Below are positions 62,094 through 64,000 of a DNA stretch of 64,000 bases, in pieces. A model generated the notes under the pieces. It searched no databases. It was not told the origin of the DNA and saw only the letters and a program-made list of their open reading frames with translations. Source of the stretch: Marinobacter caseinilyticus (GTDB lineage: Bacteria; Pseudomonadota; Gammaproteobacteria; Pseudomonadales; Oleiphilaceae); NCBI RefSeq assembly GCF_011074955.1, contig NZ_WUQJ01000017.1, forward strand, positions 1 through 64,000. The letters run 5' to 3'. A program made the position numbers and the translations under genes. Position 1 is the first letter of the stretch; the number at the start of each line of letters is the position of its first letter.

Positions 62094-64000
62094 CTAATCA
62101 TAGACCAGTTCTACCGACTGGTCGCCCACCAGATACTTCAGCTCGAGCAATAAATTATCATCCGGCTGCACTCGCCAGCTCTCACCCAATTGGATGCGAG
62201 TCCTGGCTTCTTCGCTTTGATAGTCGATCCACACCGGACTGCCATCACAACGGAATGGCCGCAGCGTTTCATCCAGCTTGTCGAGCAAACCGTTGTTCAA
62301 TTGATCGGTCCGGAGCAACAATTGCAACCCCCGGCTAAAGCGCTGTCGCGCCGTGCCCACGTCCAGGATCTCGCTGACGCGCATTTTCATCTGGCCAGAA
62401 TAATCATCATGGCTAACCTGCCCTTCAACCACAATCACCTGATCCGACTGCAAAAGCTCCCGGTTCTCGTAAAACACTTCTGAGAACAGGGTCGCTTCGA
62501 TACGCGCGCTTCGGTCATCCAGCGTCACAAAGCACATGGTCTGACCCGTCCGGGTTTTCATTGTGCGTTGCGCCACCACCAGACCGGCCACCCGCTGCGG
62601 CGACCGTGCCGGCTTGAGTTCGGCAATCGAGGAGCGAACAAAGCGTCGCACCTCGCGCTCATACTCATCGAAGGGATGGCCGGTCAGGTAAAGCCCCAGC
62701 GTATCTTTTTCACCTTTCAGGCGCTGTTTTTCCGGCCACTCCCGAACGTGTGCAACCTCAGCAAACAAATCAACGTCGTCGTCGCCCCCCAGCATTTCAC
62801 CGAACATATCCACCATACCAACGGATTCGTTGCGGGATTGCTGACCCGCCTGCTGAATGGCTTTATCGATACTGGCAAAAATGTGCGCACGGCCAGGGCC
62901 GAGCTTATCCATCGCACCGGAGCGAATCAAGGCATCGATCGCGCGCTTGTTGACCCTCTTGAGGTCAACCCGACGGCAAAAATCAAACAGATCTTTAAAA
63001 GCGCCACCCTCGGCACGGCCATCAACGATGCTTTGAATCGGGCCTTCACCCAGGCCCTTGATCGCGCCCAAGCCGTAAACAATCTGACCTTCATCATTCA
63101 CGGTGAAGGTGTATTCCGAGGTGCTGACATCCGGCAGTACCAGATCAAGCTTAAGGTTTCGACACTCTTCAACCAGCGTGACCACTTTGTCGGTGTTCTG
63201 CATGTCAGCGGTCAAAACAGCCGCCATGAACTCGGCAGTGTAATGGGCCTTGAGCCAAAGGGTCTGGTAAGACACCAACGCGTAAGCCGCGGAGTGGGAT
63301 TTGTTGAAGCCGTAACCGGCGAATTTTTCCACGAGGTCGAAGATATTCTCCGCCAGCGCCTCGCTGATGTTGTTGTTCTTACAACCCTCAATGAAGATGG
63401 CTTTTTGCTTGGCCATCTCCTCGGCTTTCTTTTTACCCATCGCCCGACGCAGCAAATCGGCACCACCCAGACTGAAGCCCGCCATCACCTGAGCGATCTG
63501 CATGACCTGCTCCTGATACAGGATGATGCCGTAGGTGGGCTCCAATACCGGCTTAAGGCCTTCGTATTGAAAGTCCGTATGGGGGTAGGCGACCGGCTGG
63601 CGGCCATGCTTGCGGTCAATAAAGTCGTCCACCATGCCCGATTGCAACGGTCCGGGACGGAACAGCGCGACCAACGCGATCATGTCTTCCAACGTATCCG
63701 GCTGCAAACGCCGGATCAGGTCCTTCATACCTCGGGACTCAAGCTGGAACACGGCCGTCGTTTCTGCCTTTTTCAGCATGTCGAACGACGGCTTGTCGGT
63801 CAGTGGAATGTCATTGATGTCCAGGATGGTCTCACCCCGCTGTTGCCGACGGGGGTTAATCATTTTCAGTGCCCAGTCGATGATGGTCAGCGTCCGCAGC
63901 CCCAAAAAGTCGAACTTGACGAGACCAGCGTCTTCGACGTCGTTTTTGTCGAACTGTGTGACCAGGCTGCCGCCCTCGTCATCGCAGTAGAGCGGTGAGA
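62094..64000 (-). CDS. dnaE: DNA polymerase III subunit alpha, C-terminal part (cut by window edge)
   Basis: Replicative polymerase catalytic subunit. About 634 C-terminal residues are present; the frame is open to position 64000, so the N-terminal PHP and palm-starting parts lie outside. Visible are VTQFDKNDVEDAGLVKFDFL at the cut end, the thumb/fingers region with QLESRGMKDLIRRL and FRPGPLQSGMVDDF, the fingers motif GYGFNKSHSAAYALVSYQT, a helix-hairpin-helix region and the OB-fold (VAGLVVAQRTMKTRTGQT). The apparent TTG at 63905 is internal. It ends 125 bases before accA. Confidence 0.97.
   Translation of the reverse strand, partial: SPLYCDDEGGSLVTQFDKNDVEDAGLVKFDFLGLRTLTIIDWALKMINPRRQQRGETILDINDIPLTDKPSFDMLKKAETTAVFQLESRGMKDLIRRLQPDTLEDMIALVALFRPGPLQSGMVDDFIDRKHGRQPVAYPHTDFQYEGLKPVLEPTYGIILYQEQVMQIAQVMAGFSLGGADLLRRAMGKKKAEEMAKQKAIFIEGCKNNNISEALAENIFDLVEKFAGYGFNKSHSAAYALVSYQTLWLKAHYTAEFMAAVLTADMQNTDKVVTLVEECRNLKLDLVLPDVSTSEYTFTVNDEGQIVYGLGAIKGLGEGPIQSIVDGRAEGGAFKDLFDFCRRVDLKRVNKRAIDALIRSGAMDKLGPGRAHIFASIDKAIQQAGQQSRNESVGMVDMFGEMLGGDDDVDLFAEVAHVREWPEKQRLKGEKDTLGLYLTGHPFDEYEREVRRFVRSSIAELKPARSPQRVAGLVVAQRTMKTRTGQTMCFVTLDDRSARIEATLFSEVFYENRELLQSDQVIVVEGQVSHDDYSGQMKMRVSEILDVGTARQRFSRGLQLLLRTDQLNNGLLDKLDETLRPFRCDGSPVWIDYQSEEARTRIQLGESWRVQPDDNLLLELKYLVGDQSVELVYD

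Noticed and set aside
62568-63998. 476-codon open frame antisense to dnaE
   Set aside because: Its full length lies opposite conserved polymerase coding sequence, with no ribosome site and no family resemblance. It is a shadow of codon bias.

Overview
The window reads as chromosomal core from a marine-type gammaproteobacterium. It shows no plasmid, phage, insertion sequence or CRISPR signature. Several gene orders match those known from Pseudomonas and its marine relatives: alaS-lysC-csrA with a tRNA-Ser, lptFG divergent from pepA-holC-valS, ampDE near nadC, purMN divergent from a DUF2066/hda cluster, dcd near mrp/metG, rsxABCDGE-nth, and the long block rpoS-nlpD-pcm-surE-truD-ispF-ispD-ftsB-eno-kdsA-pyrG-tilS-accA-dnaE. 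A wax-ester-synthase-like acyltransferase, an Rnf complex and a MASE1/PAS/GGDEF/EAL protein fit an aquatic, lipid-storing, motile bacterium. I would not name a genus from sequence alone.

Layout. 1-4.7 kb (minus): two tRNAs, csrA, lysC, alaS. 4.9-6.7 kb: an uncharacterised DUF5610-like gene (minus) and an RDD membrane protein (plus). 6.7-11.1 kb: lptG/lptF (minus) divergent from pepA-holC. 11.2-15.5 kb (plus): valS, panE and a cobalamin adenosyltransferase. 15.5-21.8 kb (minus): a chemoreceptor, ampE, ampD and a DUF1631 gene. 22.1-25.8 kb (plus): nadC and a large c-di-GMP protein. 25.8-29.7 kb (minus): DUF2066, a CDP-alcohol phosphatidyltransferase, hda, an orphan ParA and yqcC. 29.9-32.6 kb (plus): purM, purN and a DUF3108 gene. 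32.6-35.5 kb (minus): avtA, tRNA-Arg(UCG), a DUF416 gene and dcd. 35.7-38.0 kb (plus): an alpha/beta hydrolase coupled to a wax ester synthase-like gene. 38.1-39.2 kb (minus): mrp/apbC. 39.4-47.5 kb (plus): metG, the six Rnf genes and nth. 47.5-64 kb (minus): a chalcone-isomerase-like gene, rpoS and the long housekeeping block, ending in a dnaE that runs off the window.

How the genes work together. Many neighbours overlap by 1-17 bases (TGATG or ATGA junctions), which implies translational coupling. Examples are lptF-lptG, pepA-holC, ampD-ampE, a PgsA-like gene-hda, purM-purN, hydrolase-acyltransferase, surE-pcm-DUF368 and ispF-truD. Themes are translation (four synthetases, three tRNAs, TilS), envelope assembly (LptFG, AmpDE, NlpD, KdsA, IspDF, FtsB, a DUF368 lipid-carrier transporter) and stress or global regulation (CsrA, RpoS, c-di-GMP).

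No clearly new multi-gene system is visible. The most interesting items are the GGDEF-EAL protein whose EAL half has lost two catalytic acidic residues, the orphan ParA and YqcC genes downstream of hda, the hydrolase/wax-ester pair lodged between dcd and mrp-metG, a three-copy 16-bp tandem repeat upstream of avtA, a FliA-like -10 element upstream of the chemoreceptor, and the conserved but functionally unknown DUF1631 and DUF5610-like proteins.
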